A stretch of DNA of 64,000 nucleotides from Biostraticola tofi (GCF_004343195.1 NZ_SMCR01000001.1:658055-722054); one strand, 5' to 3'. Positions 50,063 through 59,866 are shown, counted from the first letter of the stretch. Notes: a model not told the origin generated them from the letters alone. Numbers and translations are program-made.

Positions 50063-50247
50063 GCTATTTACGAGCTTATGGCGGGCTGCGTTAAGGCCCG
50101 CCGATAACAATTCGCCCGGCTGTAGTTATGCGGCGTTTAATAAAACATCAAACAATTCATTTTCTAATTTTTCTCGTTTACGATTGACAATCAGTAAGCG
50201 CAGGCGGGATAGCGGTTTAGCTGCGGCATTCACATTTCACCCCCACG

Positions 50248-50256
50248 TTATCCACA
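50248..50256 (+). promoter_or_regulatory. DnaA box upstream of nrdA
   Basis: TTATCCACA is a perfect DnaA box, 165 bases before nrdA. DnaA control of nrdAB is established in E. coli. Confidence 0.7.
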
Positions 50257-50325
50257 AAAAGCGGAAATTTAGTTACTTGCATTAGTGCCCTTTTCTCACT
50301 ATCTTGTTATCAAATTAACAACAAA

Positions 50326-50341
50326 ACCCCACATATAGTGT
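50326..50341 (+). promoter_or_regulatory. Candidate NrdR box
   Basis: ACCCCACATATAGTGT agrees with the NrdR consensus (ACACWATATATWGTGT) at about 13 of 16 positions. A much weaker partner, TCACTATCTTGT, begins near 50296. NrdR boxes occur as pairs about 30 bases apart upstream of nrd genes. Confidence 0.5.
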
Positions 50342-50420
50342 TACGCCGCACGGCGAGGCACTATTTTGCCTGTGTCTTCGCATAGGCATGATGGGCGCTC
50401 TCAGACAGGTATGTAGCCTA

Positions 50421-52706
50421 ATGAACCAAAGTCTGCTCGTAACCAAACGCAATGGCACTACAGAAAGAATCAACCTGGATAAAATTCATCGGGTCATCGA
50501 CTGGGCGGCTGAAGGCCTGGACAATGTATCGGTATCTCAGGTTGAACTGCGTTCGCATATCCAGTTTTATGACGGCATCAAAACCGCCGATATCCATGAA
50601 ACGATCATCAAGGCAGCGGCTGACCTCATCTCCCGTGATGCGCCCGACTATCAATATCTGGCCGCCCGTCTGGCGGTATTCCACCTGCGCAAGAAAGCCT
50701 ATGGCCAGTTTGAACCGCCGACGCTCTATGCGCATGTCACCCGCCTGGTTGAGATGGGCAAGTATGACCGGCATCTGCTGACCGATTACACCGCTGACGA
50801 TTTTGCCCAGATGGACGGCTTTATCGATCACTGGCGGGATATGAACTTCTCCTATGCCGCGGTCAAGCAGCTGGAAGGCAAATATCTGGTCCAGAACCGT
50901 GTCAGCGGTGAAATTTACGAAAGCGCTCAATTCCTTTATATGCTGGTCGCGGCCTGCCTGTTCTCCGGCTATCCGCGGGATACTCGCCTGGATTACGTTA
51001 AGCGCTTTTATGATGCCATATCGACTTTCAAGATTTCACTGCCGACGCCGATCATGTCCGGCGTGCGCACCCCGACCCGTCAGTTCAGCTCTTGTGTGCT
51101 GATTGAATGCGGCGACAGCCTGGACTCGATCAACGCCACCTCCAGCGCCATCGTTAAATATGTGTCCCAGCGCGCCGGCATCGGCATCAATGCCGGTCGC
51201 ATCCGTGCGCTCGGCAGCCCGATTCGCGGCGGCGAAGCTTTCCATACCGGCTGTATCCCCTTTTATAAGCATTTCCAGACCGCGGTGAAGTCCTGTTCCC
51301 AGGGCGGCGTGCGCGGCGGGGCCGCCACCCTGTTTTACCCGATGTGGCACCTGGAAGTGGAAAGCCTGCTGGTACTGAAAAACAACCGCGGCGTCGAAGC
51401 GAATCGCGTGCGCCACATGGACTATGGCGTCCAATTGAACAAACTGATGTACCAGCGCCTGGTCAAGGGCGAGGATATCACCCTGTTCAGCCCATCGGAC
51501 GTGCCTGGACTGTATGATGCTTTTTTTGCCGATCAGGAAGAGTTTGAACGCCTGTATACGCTGTACGAAAAGGATGACAGCATCCGCAAACAGCGTATCA
51601 AAGCGGTGGAACTGTTCTCGCTGATGATGCAGGAGCGGGCTTCTACCGGCCGTATCTATATTCAGAATGTTGACCACTGTAATACCCATAGCCCGTTTGA
51701 CGCCGCGATTGCGCCTATCCGCCAGTCGAACCTGTGCCTGGAAATCGCGCTGCCGACCAAACCGCTGGAAGACGTGCTTGACGAAAACGGCGAAATCGCC
51801 CTTTGCACCCTTTCCGCTTTTAATCTCGGCGCGCTGGACAGCCTGGATGATCTTGAAGAGCTGGCCACGCTTGCCGTTCGCGCCCTTGATGCGCTGCTGG
51901 ACTATCAGGACTATCCGATCCCTGCGGCCCAGCGTGGCGCCATGGGCCGCCGCACCCTGGGCGTCGGCGTCATCAACTTTGCTTATTATCTGGCCAAGAA
52001 CGGCGTCCGTTACTCGGACGGCAGCGCCAATAACCTGACCCACAAAACCTTCGAGGCAGTGCAGTATTATCTGCTGAAAGCCTCCAATCAGTTGGCGAAG
52101 GAACAGGGCGCCTGCCCCTGGTTTAATGAAACCACCTATTCACAGGGTATGCTGCCGATCGATACCTATAAGAAAGATCTGGACAGCATCTGCAGCGAAC
52201 CGCTGCACTATGATTGGGAAGCCCTGCGCCGGGATATCCAGGCCCATGGGCTGCGCAACTCGACCCTGTCGGCTCTGATGCCGTCCGAGACGTCGTCGCA
52301 GATTTCCAATGCCACCAACGGCATTGAACCACCGCGCGGCTACGTCAGTATCAAAGCTTCCAAGGACGGCATTCTGCGTCAGGTAGTGCCTGAATCGGTC
52401 CGCCTGAAGGATGCCTATGAATTGCTATGGGAAATGCCGAACAATGATGGCTATCTCCATCTGGTCGGCCTGATGCAGAAGTTTATCGATCAGGCTATTT
52501 CATCCAACACCAACTATGACCCTACCCGCTTCCCGGCAGGAAAGGTGCCGATGAAGCAGTTGCTAAAGGATTTGCTGACCGCATACAAGTTTGGCCTTAA
52601 AACCCTCTACTACCAGAACACCCGTGATGGCGCGGAAGATGCGCAGGAAGACATGCAGGCGTCAGCGCAGGAAGACGATTGCGAAAGCGGGGCCTGTAAG
52701 ATTTAA
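50421..52706 (+). CDS. nrdA: Ribonucleoside-diphosphate reductase class Ia alpha subunit
   Basis: Catalytic subunit of aerobic ribonucleotide reductase. The 761 residues match E. coli NrdA in length and nearly throughout: N-terminal ATP-cone allosteric domain (LLVTKRNGTTERINL), active-site cysteines in QFSSCVLIECG (Cys225), SNLCLEIALP (Cys439) and IALCTLSAFN (Cys462), and the C-terminal redox pair CESGACKI. I used the ATG at 50421 (MNQSLLVTK); an in-frame ATG at 50388 is unsupported. Operon nrdA-nrdB-yfaE with DnaA and NrdR-like sites upstream. Confidence 0.98.
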   Translation: MNQSLLVTKRNGTTERINLDKIHRVIDWAAEGLDNVSVSQVELRSHIQFYDGIKTADIHETIIKAAADLISRDAPDYQYLAARLAVFHLRKKAYGQFEPPTLYAHVTRLVEMGKYDRHLLTDYTADDFAQMDGFIDHWRDMNFSYAAVKQLEGKYLVQNRVSGEIYESAQFLYMLVAACLFSGYPRDTRLDYVKRFYDAISTFKISLPTPIMSGVRTPTRQFSSCVLIECGDSLDSINATSSAIVKYVSQRAGIGINAGRIRALGSPIRGGEAFHTGCIPFYKHFQTAVKSCSQGGVRGGAATLFYPMWHLEVESLLVLKNNRGVEANRVRHMDYGVQLNKLMYQRLVKGEDITLFSPSDVPGLYDAFFADQEEFERLYTLYEKDDSIRKQRIKAVELFSLMMQERASTGRIYIQNVDHCNTHSPFDAAIAPIRQSNLCLEIALPTKPLEDVLDENGEIALCTLSAFNLGALDSLDDLEELATLAVRALDALLDYQDYPIPAAQRGAMGRRTLGVGVINFAYYLAKNGVRYSDGSANNLTHKTFEAVQYYLLKASNQLAKEQGACPWFNETTYSQGMLPIDTYKKDLDSICSEPLHYDWEALRRDIQAHGLRNSTLSALMPSETSSQISNATNGIEPPRGYVSIKASKDGILRQVVPESVRLKDAYELLWEMPNNDGYLHLVGLMQKFIDQAISSNTNYDPTRFPAGKVPMKQLLKDLLTAYKFGLKTLYYQNTRDGAEDAQEDMQASAQEDDCESGACKI

Positions 52707-52713
52707 ACATGGC

Positions 52714-52738
52714 CGGAGGCGGCATCCTGCCGCCTCCG
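52714..52738 (+). promoter_or_regulatory. Intercistronic hairpin between nrdA and nrdB
   Basis: CGGAGGCGGCA-TCC-TGCCGCCTCCG, an 11-bp GC stem with a three-base loop and no T-run. It probably protects or sets relative levels of the nrdA and nrdB messages rather than terminating. Confidence 0.7.
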
Positions 52739-52763
52739 TGTAACGGGAGACAGCGGAGATACC

Positions 52764-53894
52764 ATGGCATATTCCACCTTTTCACAACATAAAAATGATC
52801 AGTTACTTGAGCCGATGTTTTTTGGTCAGTCGGTAAACGTTGCCCGCTTTGACCAGCAGAAATACGATATTTTTGAGAAGCTTATCGAAAAGCAGCTGTC
52901 TTTTTTCTGGCGCCCGGAAGAAGTCGACGTTTCTCGCGACCGTATCGATTTCCAGGCACTGCCGGAGCATGAAAAACATATTTTCCTTAGCAACCTGAAA
53001 TACCAGACCCTGCTCGACTCTATTCAGGGACGCAGCCCAAACGTGGCGTTGCTGCCGCTGATTTCCATCCCCGAGCTGGAAACCTGGGTTGAAACCTGGG
53101 CGTTCTCCGAGACCATTCATTCGCGCTCTTATACCCATATCATTCGAAATATCGTTAACGATCCATCGCTGGTGTTTGACGATATCGTGACCAACGAAGA
53201 GATCCTCAAGCGCGCCAAGGATATTTCCGGCTATTACGACCAGCTTATCGAGATGACCAGCTATTATCACCTGCTGGGCGTGGGCAGCCATCAGGTCAAC
53301 GGACAGCAGGTCACGGTTAATCTTCGCGAGCTGAAGAAGAAGCTTTACCTGTGCCTGATGAGCGTCAATGCGCTTGAAGCGATCCGCTTTTACGTCAGCT
53401 TCGCCTGCTCATTCGCTTTCGCCGAGCGTGAACTGATGGAAGGTAACGCCAAAATCATCAAGCTTATCGCCCGCGATGAAGCCCTGCACCTGACCGGTAC
53501 CCAGCATATGATCAATCTGCTGCGCTCAGGGGAAGATGATCCGGAAATGGCGGAAATTGCCCGGGAATGCCAACAGCAAAGCTATGATCTGTTCCTGCTG
53601 GCCGCCGAGCAGGAAAAAGACTGGGCCGGCTATCTGTTCCGCGATGGGTCGATGATTGGCCTGAACAAAGACATCCTGTGCCAGTATATTGAATATATAA
53701 CCAATATCCGTATGCAGGCGGTAGGACTGGAGTTGCCGTTCGCCACCCGTTCCAACCCGATTCCGTGGATTAATTCCTGGCTGGTATCGGATAATGTTCA
53801 GGTGGCGCCACAGGAAGTCGAAGTCAGCTCCTATCTGGTCGGCCAGATTGACTCTGAAGTGAACGCCGACGATCTCAGCGACTTCCAGCTGTAA
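52764..53894 (+). CDS. nrdB: Ribonucleoside-diphosphate reductase class Ia beta subunit
   Basis: Radical-generating subunit with the di-iron tyrosyl cofactor (376 residues). Iron ligands and radical Tyr are in [17 protein letters not shown] (Glu115, His118, Tyr122 by E. coli numbering), with further ligands in [13 protein letters not shown] (Glu204) and [13 protein letters not shown] (Glu238, His241). The C-terminal tail ([10 protein letters not shown]) binds NrdA. Second gene of the nrd operon; yfaE follows after five bases. Confidence 0.98.
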   Translation: MAYSTFSQHKNDQLLEPMFFGQSVNVARFDQQKYDIFEKLIEKQLSFFWRPEEVDVSRDRIDFQALPEHEKHIFLSNLKYQTLLDSIQGRSPNVALLPLISIPELETWVETWAFSETIHSRSYTHIIRNIVNDPSLVFDDIVTNEEILKRAKDISGYYDQLIEMTSYYHLLGVGSHQVNGQQVTVNLRELKKKLYLCLMSVNALEAIRFYVSFACSFAFAERELMEGNAKIIKLIARDEALHLTGTQHMINLLRSGEDDPEMAEIARECQQQSYDLFLLAAEQEKDWAGYLFRDGSMIGLNKDILCQYIEYITNIRMQAVGLELPFATRSNPIPWINSWLVSDNVQVAPQEVEVSSYLVGQIDSEVNADDLSDFQL

Positions 53895-53899
53895 CCATC

Positions 53900-54160
53900 A
53901 TGACGACCGCCACTGTCCTGCTGCGCCAGACCGGCAAGCAACTCTGTTGTGACCAGGCCCATGCCTCGTTGCTGGACTTACTGGAGGCCCATCAGGTTGC
54001 GGTTGAATTCCAGTGCCGTTCCGGCTACTGCGGCGCCTGCCGCATGGGCCTGCTGCGAGGCCAGGTCAGCTATCAGCAGCCACCGCTGGCATTTATCAAG
54101 CGGGGCGATATTCTGCCTTGCTGCTGCCTGCCGACGGAAGATATCGAGTTGGATGTTTGA
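53900..54160 (+). CDS. yfaE: 2Fe-2S ferredoxin YfaE (NrdB cofactor maintenance)
   Basis: Plant-type ferredoxin of 86 residues that supplies electrons to assemble and repair the NrdB di-iron tyrosyl cofactor. The cluster ligands are in FQCRSGYCGACRMG (three Cys) plus one of the CCC run in ILPCCCLPTED. Last gene of nrdA-nrdB-yfaE, as in E. coli. Confidence 0.95.
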   Translation: MTTATVLLRQTGKQLCCDQAHASLLDLLEAHQVAVEFQCRSGYCGACRMGLLRGQVSYQQPPLAFIKRGDILPCCCLPTEDIELDV

Positions 54161-54295
54161 TTTGAGCCGATGCGGTTCAAAACCTGCCGTTTTCTGATGC
54201 CATAGCGCCATCGGCCGCAACGCGGTGGCCGACGTTGAGCCGCCAGGCTGATGGCAGGTCGGTGGGCTGTGGCGTCAGGGGAATAATAGCGATCG

Positions 54296-54319
54296 CAGGC
54301 CTGCCCTTCGGCAGGCCTG
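54296..54319. terminator. Hairpin between yfaE and yfaY
   Basis: CAGGCCTGCC-CTTC-GGCAGGCCTG, a 10-bp GC stem with a UUCG-like loop between two convergent genes. No clear T-run on either side, so termination is possible but not certain. Confidence 0.5.
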
Positions 54320-54326
54320 GCGTCAT

Positions 54327-55550
54327 TTAATCGCCAAGCGTTGCGGTCAGCCGCAGCCAGCCATGACCTTCATAGACCGGCCAGCCATTCAGCCAGCGGC
54401 GCAGCAGATTCAAGGCCATCAGTGAAACCACTTCCTGACGGGTTTTAAGCCCGTGACGGCCGATATTAACGGCAAAAGTGACCTGGTAAGCATAGCGCTG
54501 ATCCGGCGTATGCAGGGCGACACTGATGCTGTCATCATTCAGTTCACCGACAACCAGCGCCAGGTCGGCATGATGCCGGCCGGCGAGTTGGTCGGCGGTA
54601 TCGGCCAATTGGCGCAGCCCCTGCTGCTGGTCGGCAGAAGGTGCTGCACTGCTGACCAGCCATTCCCCGCCCGCGACCGGCATGCCGGCATTGCGGCACT
54701 GCCAGGTGAGCAGACCGGCGGTGAACTGCTCGCTGATAGCCAGCCGCAGACCGCTGCTGGCCAGGCGCCGGCCGAGCTGGGTAGGCAGGTCGTCGGTGCC
54801 TTCGAATATCGCGCTTTCACCGGCGACCGCCCGCACGCGCTGCCAGGCTTCTTCCATCGCCTCGCGCTCATGGGCGGGCCCGGTCAGCTTTAGCTCGATA
54901 ATCGGCATTGACGAACGATACCCCAGCACGACCTCTTCGGGTAGCGGCAAATCATCCAGCAGGCTCGCCAGCTCGCTTTCAGCACGACCAAAGGTGGTCA
55001 GCCGCAGGCAAAGCGGTGGTTCCGGCAAGTCAAAGCGCTCACGCAGCCGCGGCATGATCTGCTGCTCTACCATCACTTTGAATTCCGCGGGTACGCCAGG
55101 GGTAAAAAACAGCGTGCAGCGATTCAGCTTGAGGGCAAAACCGCAGGCGGTGCCGATCGGGTTGTCGATCATTTCGGCGCTGGCCGGAATTTCCGCCTGC
55201 TTGCGATTACTCGGGGCCATGGTTCGGCCGCGCTCGGCAAAAAAGGCTTCAATCTTCGCCAGCCACTCAGGCTGGATAACCAGCTCTTCGCCGGCGGCGG
55301 TTGCCGCTGCCAGGGCGCTGAGATCATCACTGGTCGGCCCCAGACCGCCGTTAACGATCAGGATATCCGCCCGCAGGCTGCGTTCTGTCATGGCGGCGAC
55401 CAGGGCGGACAAATTATCACCCACCGTCATGCGTGCACTCATCGGCAGACCTTGCTCGAAAAGGTAGTTCGCCAGCCAGGCCGCATTGGTATCGACGATT
55501 TGCCCATGCAGTACTTCATCGCCAGTGCACAGCATTTCAACCCTAAGCAT
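54327..55550 (-). CDS. yfaY: CinA-like protein YfaY
   Basis: CinA-family protein of 407 residues with an N-terminal MoaB/MogA-like (COG1058) domain and a C-terminal CinA amidohydrolase-like region. Motifs: STGDEVLHGQIVDTN-like start (CTGDEVLHGQIVDTNAAWLA), VNGGLGPTSDDLSALA near residue 65 and FFTPGVPAEFKVM near 150. E. coli YfaY lacks nicotinamide-nucleotide deamidase activity, so its role is unsettled. I used the ATG at 55550, directly behind AGGAG; the longer frame to 55607 has no such support. Confidence 0.9.
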   Translation of the reverse strand: MLRVEMLCTGDEVLHGQIVDTNAAWLANYLFEQGLPMSARMTVGDNLSALVAAMTERSLRADILIVNGGLGPTSDDLSALAAATAAGEELVIQPEWLAKIEAFFAERGRTMAPSNRKQAEIPASAEMIDNPIGTACGFALKLNRCTLFFTPGVPAEFKVMVEQQIMPRLRERFDLPEPPLCLRLTTFGRAESELASLLDDLPLPEEVVLGYRSSMPIIELKLTGPAHEREAMEEAWQRVRAVAGESAIFEGTDDLPTQLGRRLASSGLRLAISEQFTAGLLTWQCRNAGMPVAGGEWLVSSAAPSADQQQGLRQLADTADQLAGRHHADLALVVGELNDDSISVALHTPDQRYAYQVTFAVNIGRHGLKTRQEVVSLMALNLLRRWLNGWPVYEGHGWLRLTATLGD

Positions 55551-55654
55551 TTTAATCTCCTGTGACATTAATAGCGCCACTTTAGAAAGGTCGGTAAATA
55601 AACACAATCTTTCTTTGGGTAATAACGTGAAATTGCTATCGGCGTCGGGCCGAC

Positions 55655-57250
55655 TCAGCGGAGGCGAAGGGTTTGCCTAACCCAGTCGCGCACCTGACCA
55701 CGGGCGATTTTGATACCGCCATTGCCTAATCCTGCCGGCATGGGTAGCCAGTTAACCGGACGCTGCCAGGCCGCCAACTGGGGAGTCAGCCAGGCGGCCA
55801 AGTGTTCCACCGGCGCATCGCTGTCCACTACCGCCACCGGCCGCTGGCCGAATTCATCATCATCCACCGGCACAATAACGCATTGTCTGACCGCCGGATG
55901 AGCGGCGAGCAGGCGCTCGATATCCTCCGGCTGTACCGCTTCCGATCCGCAGAAAAACAGATTATCCAGCCGCCCAATGATCCGTAGCTGGCCGTTTTCC
56001 AACCGCCCGCGATCGCGGGTATGAAACCAGCCATCGTCACCGGTCAGCGGGCTCACACCGTCAGGCTGCCAGTAACCGGCCGCCATTCCGGCGCCACGCA
56101 GCCAGATTTCGCCAGCCACCAGTTTCAGATAGCGGCCGGGCAGCGGCAATCCGACGCCACCCTGGTCATTGGCCAGTTGGGCGCACACGGTAGAGGCGAA
56201 CTCAGTCAGACCATAGCCGCACCAGCAGCGGATACCGCGTCCCTGCGCGTCAGCGGTCAGCGCCGGCGGGATTGTCGCCCCACCCAGTAGCACATCCTGC
56301 AACGCCTTCAGGCTGTCAGCGTTTTCATTAAGCAGGCGCCACAGTTGGGTAGGCACCAGCGAGGCGTGGGTACAGCCGGACAGCGCTGCTGACAGCGGTC
56401 GGGCGCTGATCCTCAGGCACGCGCCTGCCGCCAGCCACCGCCAGACGATCCCCTGCCCGGAAACATGGTAAAGCGGCAGCGATAGCAACCAGCGATGCTG
56501 GTCAGTGAAATCAAGCAGTTTATTGATGCCGACCGCGTTGGCCAGATGAGCCGCCGGGGTGTGGGCGGCGGCTTTAGGCAGACCGCTCGACCCGGAAGTC
56601 AGCGTCAGCGAGGCTATCCGCGCCGGGTTCCAGACCGCTGGCGAGGCGGCCTCTGCCGGTGCAGTGGCATTGGGCAACGATGCTCGGTGCAGGCCTGCTG
56701 GTGCGGTGGTATTCAGCAACGATGCCCGGCGCAGGCCTGCTGGTGCGGTGGTATTGGGCAACGATGCCCGGTGCAGGCCTGCCGGATTAATCGGTACGGG
56801 TAATAAAGCGGGCGGACTTGCCGGCGCCGTCGAGCCCGCAGAGGATGGCGCTAGGCCGGCCGACATAAACAGCGCTTCAGTCGGTAGCAGGTCGACGGGC
56901 GTTATGGCAGCCGGCCAGGCATCAGCCGGCTCGCTCCAGCCAAAGTCACATCCCAGTAGCGGCAATAACCGGCTGAGCAACGATGACGGCAAGCGAGGGT
57001 TAAGCGGGATGACGCGGGCGCCACACTGCAATCCTGCCAGGTAGCCTATCAGCAGTTGTGGTCCATTGTGACCACGCAACGCCAGCCCGCAGCCCTCAGC
57101 CAACCCCGCCTGGCGCAAGGCCTCTGCCTGTCGGTCAATCGCAATGGCTAATTGCCGCCAACTGACGGGCTGCTGGTCCAGGCACAGGGCGACCGTATCG
57201 GCAGTTCGCCCAGCCCAGCATTGCCACGGCCAGCTATCAAATGCGGTCAT
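55655..57250 (-). CDS. menE: O-succinylbenzoate-CoA ligase MenE, with internal repeat insertion
   Basis: Adenylate-forming enzyme that activates o-succinylbenzoate to its CoA ester in menaquinone synthesis. ATP-binding P-loop LTSGSSGLPKAAAHT near residue 219, GYGLTEFAS near 345 and the C-terminal RGQVRDWV. At 531 residues it is about 80 longer than E. coli MenE (451). The excess lies just before the P-loop (about 130-205): a Pro/Ala/Ser-rich stretch followed by three 14-residue repeats (AGLHRASLPNTTAP type, residues 157-198). The insertion keeps the frame and both flanks look intact, so the enzyme may still work. Start overlaps the menC stop by four bases. Confidence 0.92.
   Translation of the reverse strand: MTAFDSWPWQCWAGRTADTVALCLDQQPVSWRQLAIAIDRQAEALRQAGLAEGCGLALRGHNGPQLLIGYLAGLQCGARVIPLNPRLPSSLLSRLLPLLGCDFGWSEPADAWPAAITPVDLLPTEALFMSAGLAPSSAGSTAPASPPALLPVPINPAGLHRASLPNTTAPAGLRRASLLNTTAPAGLHRASLPNATAPAEAASPAVWNPARIASLTLTSGSSGLPKAAAHTPAAHLANAVGINKLLDFTDQHRWLLSLPLYHVSGQGIVWRWLAAGACLRISARPLSAALSGCTHASLVPTQLWRLLNENADSLKALQDVLLGGATIPPALTADAQGRGIRCWCGYGLTEFASTVCAQLANDQGGVGLPLPGRYLKLVAGEIWLRGAGMAAGYWQPDGVSPLTGDDGWFHTRDRGRLENGQLRIIGRLDNLFFCGSEAVQPEDIERLLAAHPAVRQCVIVPVDDDEFGQRPVAVVDSDAPVEHLAAWLTPQLAAWQRPVNWLPMPAGLGNGGIKIARGQVRDWVRQTLRLR
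56655..56780. repeat. 42-bp in-frame minisatellite inside menE
   Basis: Three consecutive 42-base units starting at 56655, 56697 and 56739, with a few substitutions between units (core AACGATGCCCGGTGCAGGCC). The period of 14 codons preserves the menE frame. Confidence 0.93.
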
Positions 57251-58227
57251 GACTCAACCACACCGATAAGGCTAAGATCCGCATAGTCCAGCAACGGCAG
57301 TGTGCTGGCGGGCCATGGGCGAACCACCTGGGCCTGCATCAGCGAAAGCGTATCCAGTCCAGGCGGCGCGTCAGGCGTCAGCTGTTGCGCCAGGCCGGAC
57401 AGTTGTCCCAGTCCCAGGCTGGACTCGAGAGCTGAGCTCACTACCGCCAGCATGCCGGCCTGATGAACCCCGGCAATCCGCTGCTGACAATATGCCAGGC
57501 TGCCGGTTAACGTCGGTTTGATAATCACCGCCGCCACGCCGGGCAACGCCTCAAGGGTAAAGCCCGGCTCCCTGCTGCTTTCGTCCCAGGCGATAGGAAT
57601 GCCGCTCTGGGCGGCAAATGCCAGGGATTGGGTTGGCAGGCCGCAAGGCTCCTCGATAAAATCGATCCGGTCTATCACCGCCGGGTTGAGCCAGCGCAGG
57701 AAACTGGCCGCTTTGTCCGGGGTCCAGGCCCGGTTGGCATCCAGCCGCAAATGCAGGTCGTCCAGGGCTTCAAGCAGCGTATTGACCAGCAGGCTATCGC
57801 GAATGGGTTCATACAGACCCACTTTGATCTTGGCGATTTTACGCCCGGGTAAGCAGGACAGCTGGTCGAACAGTAGATCCGGATCGCCGGTACACAGCGG
57901 CACAGACTGCCAGCATGAGGACATCGGCATTCGGCCGTCGCTTTCTGCCAGGGCACAACTCAGACCAAAAGCCACTGACGGCGGAACGCCGTCAAAAGAC
58001 ATCTCATTGCCGCCGGCCCACTGCGTTAGCCATAAGCGGGCAATCGACTCGGCCTGGTCAATGCTTTCCAGGCTAAAGCCAGGCAGCGGGGCGATTTCAC
58101 CCTCCCCGGTCCGGTCATCCTGTTCCAGGTGAACCACCAAGCCGATACGGGATTTCAGCCGCTGATTGCGCAACACTACACCGGCATCCATCGGCACCTG
58201 ATAGCGATACAACCGCGCCCGGCGCAT
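57247..58227 (-). CDS. menC: o-Succinylbenzoate synthase
   Basis: Enolase-superfamily dehydratase converting SHCHC to o-succinylbenzoate (326 residues). Catalytic Lys in KIAKIKVGLYEP (near residue 135), metal ligands in LRLDANRAW (Asp), IDFIEEP (Glu) and AWDESSREP (Asp), and second Lys in AVIIKPTL (near 237). Overlaps menE by four bases and abuts menB (shared base at 58227), consistent with one polycistronic men message. Confidence 0.95.
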   Translation of the reverse strand: MRRARLYRYQVPMDAGVVLRNQRLKSRIGLVVHLEQDDRTGEGEIAPLPGFSLESIDQAESIARLWLTQWAGGNEMSFDGVPPSVAFGLSCALAESDGRMPMSSCWQSVPLCTGDPDLLFDQLSCLPGRKIAKIKVGLYEPIRDSLLVNTLLEALDDLHLRLDANRAWTPDKAASFLRWLNPAVIDRIDFIEEPCGLPTQSLAFAAQSGIPIAWDESSREPGFTLEALPGVAAVIIKPTLTGSLAYCQQRIAGVHQAGMLAVVSSALESSLGLGQLSGLAQQLTPDAPPGLDTLSLMQAQVVRPWPASTLPLLDYADLSLIGVVES

Positions 58228-59084
58228 CAGGGATTCCGCGGAAATTTACTGAAGTCGGGCTGCCGTTTTTCTACGAAGGCATTACGCCCTTCCTGGCCCT
58301 CTTCGGTCATATAGAACAGCATGGTGGCATTACCCGCCAGCTCCTGAAGACCAGCCTGACCGTCACAGTCCGCGTTTAATGCGGCTTTGAGGCAGCGCAG
58401 CGCCATCGGACTGTTTTGCAGCATTTCACGACACCAGCGCACCGTCTCTTTTTCCAGGCTTGCCAGCGGCACCACGGTATTGACCAGCCCCATCTCCAGC
58501 GCTTCGCGGGCATCATATTGCCGGCAGAGAAACCAGATCTCCCGGGCTTTTTTCTGGCCAACGATGCGCGCCATATAGGCAGCGCCCCAGCCGCCGTCGA
58601 ACGATCCGACACGCGGACCGGTCTGGCCGAATATCGCATTGTCCGCCGCCAGGGTCAGGTCGCACATCATATGCAGTACATGGCCGCCGCCGATGGCAAA
58701 GCCGGCCACCATCGCCACCACCGGTTTCGGACAGGTGCGGATCTGGCGCTGGAAATCCAGCACGTTCAGATGATGGGTGCCGCCGTCATCTTTATAGCCG
58801 CCGTAGTCGCCACGCACCTTCTGATCACCGCCGGAGCAGAACGCCTTATCGCCGGCACCGGTCAGTATGATAACGCCGACCCCTTCATCATAGCGAGCAT
58901 CGGCCAGGGCCTGAATCATCTCTTTCACCGTCTGGGGCCGGAAAGCATTGCGCACCTCAGGGCGGTTAATAGTGATTCTAGCGATGCCGTCATCGGACTT
59001 ATGGTAGCGGATATCGGCAAAATCAGCAGAGCAATCACGCCAGTGGATAGGGGCATACCAGTGTTCTTCGCTGGGTTTAAGCAT
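58227..59084 (-). CDS. menB: 1,4-Dihydroxy-2-naphthoyl-CoA synthase
   Basis: Crotonase-family enzyme that cyclises o-succinylbenzoyl-CoA. The 285 residues equal E. coli MenB in length and nearly in sequence: [14 protein letters not shown] near residue 85, [12 protein letters not shown] near 133, [14 protein letters not shown] near 155 and the C-terminal [14 protein letters not shown] used the ATG at 59084 ([12 protein letters not shown]), which shares a base with the menH stop; the longer frame to 59261 overlaps menH and is a shadow. Confidence 0.97.
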   Translation of the reverse strand: MLKPSEEHWYAPIHWRDCSADFADIRYHKSDDGIARITINRPEVRNAFRPQTVKEMIQALADARYDEGVGVIILTGAGDKAFCSGGDQKVRGDYGGYKDDGGTHHLNVLDFQRQIRTCPKPVVAMVAGFAIGGGHVLHMMCDLTLAADNAIFGQTGPRVGSFDGGWGAAYMARIVGQKKAREIWFLCRQYDAREALEMGLVNTVVPLASLEKETVRWCREMLQNSPMALRCLKAALNADCDGQAGLQELAGNATMLFYMTEEGQEGRNAFVEKRQPDFSKFPRNP

Positions 59085-59866
59085 TATACGTTCCTTAAAA
59101 ACGGTAAAAGCCGGGAATGAAGTTGACCGGCAAAAGCGGAAGGATTGGCCCGATGGGCATTGTGTCCGGCCTCGGGTATCAGAAATAGAGGCAAACCGGC
59201 CTGTTGCGCCAGACGGCGGAATTTGCCATCCAGAGCGCCGCAAAGATAGCCGAAGCGGCACTCCAGCTGTTTCAGCGCCGGCAATAAATCGGGCTGCAGC
59301 CCCAGGGAAGTGGCACGCAGCATCGACGCTACGCCACTACCGCGGTTAGTGCCGCGATCGGTCTGCAAACCTTGTCGGTCCTTTTCAGTCAAGGTGCTGA
59401 ATACCGGCTGTCGATACCAGTCCGCCAACACCTGTTCCATGGACTGCCGCTCAAAACGCTCAGCCCAGGTTCGATCGTTCTCAAGACGCTGTGTCCGCTC
59501 GCTGGCATTATCCAGGCCAGGGTGGGCACCTTCGACGAACAACCCAGCCAGGCCGGATGGGCGAGCACCGCTACACGCATGATAAAGGGCGATACGCCCG
59601 CCCAGGGAATAGCCGATCACAATATAGCGGGTTATCCCCTGTAATTGCAGGGTAGCGGTCAGGCCCAGATTGACCTGGGCAAAATCGACCGGCAGTTGAG
59701 CGGTCCGGCCATGACCGGGCAGATCCAGGATAATATTGGGCCAGTCTGCGAAATACGGCATGACTGCGGCCCAATCGCCGCCGTTGCCCAGGAGGCCATG
59801 CAGCCATACCAGCCAGGGACGGCGGTCCCGGGCGGGAGTAATCATATCGGCGGCCCAGGGCTTCAT
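59084..59866 (-). CDS. menH: SHCHC synthase (2-succinyl-6-hydroxy-2,4-cyclohexadiene-1-carboxylate synthase)
   Basis: Alpha/beta hydrolase that removes pyruvate from SEPHCHC (260 residues). [10 protein letters not shown] oxyanion region near residue 23, nucleophile elbow VIGYSLGGR near 84, and catalytic His in [10 protein letters not shown] near 237. Overlaps menD by four bases upstream and menB by one downstream, so coupled translation along menD-menH-menB is likely. Confidence 0.94.
   Translation of the reverse strand: MKPWAADMITPARDRRPWLVWLHGLLGNGGDWAAVMPYFADWPNIILDLPGHGRTAQLPVDFAQVNLGLTATLQLQGITRYIVIGYSLGGRIALYHACSGARPSGLAGLFVEGAHPGLDNASERTQRLENDRTWAERFERQSMEQVLADWYRQPVFSTLTEKDRQGLQTDRGTNRGSGVASMLRATSLGLQPDLLPALKQLECRFGYLCGALDGKFRRLAQQAGLPLFLIPEAGHNAHRANPSAFAGQLHSRLLPFLRNV

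Noticed and set aside
50080..50102. GGCGGGC...GCCCGCC hairpin after ubiG as a terminator
   Set aside because: The stem is good but no T-run follows, so I did not list it as a terminator.
50132..50238. 34-codon GTG-start minus-strand frame between ubiG and nrdA
   Set aside because: No ribosome-binding site and no similarity. It sits in a control region with DnaA and NrdR-like sites.
58227..59261. 344-residue version of menB
   Set aside because: The extra 59 N-terminal residues lie inside menH in another frame. The 285-residue form aligns fully with MenB.
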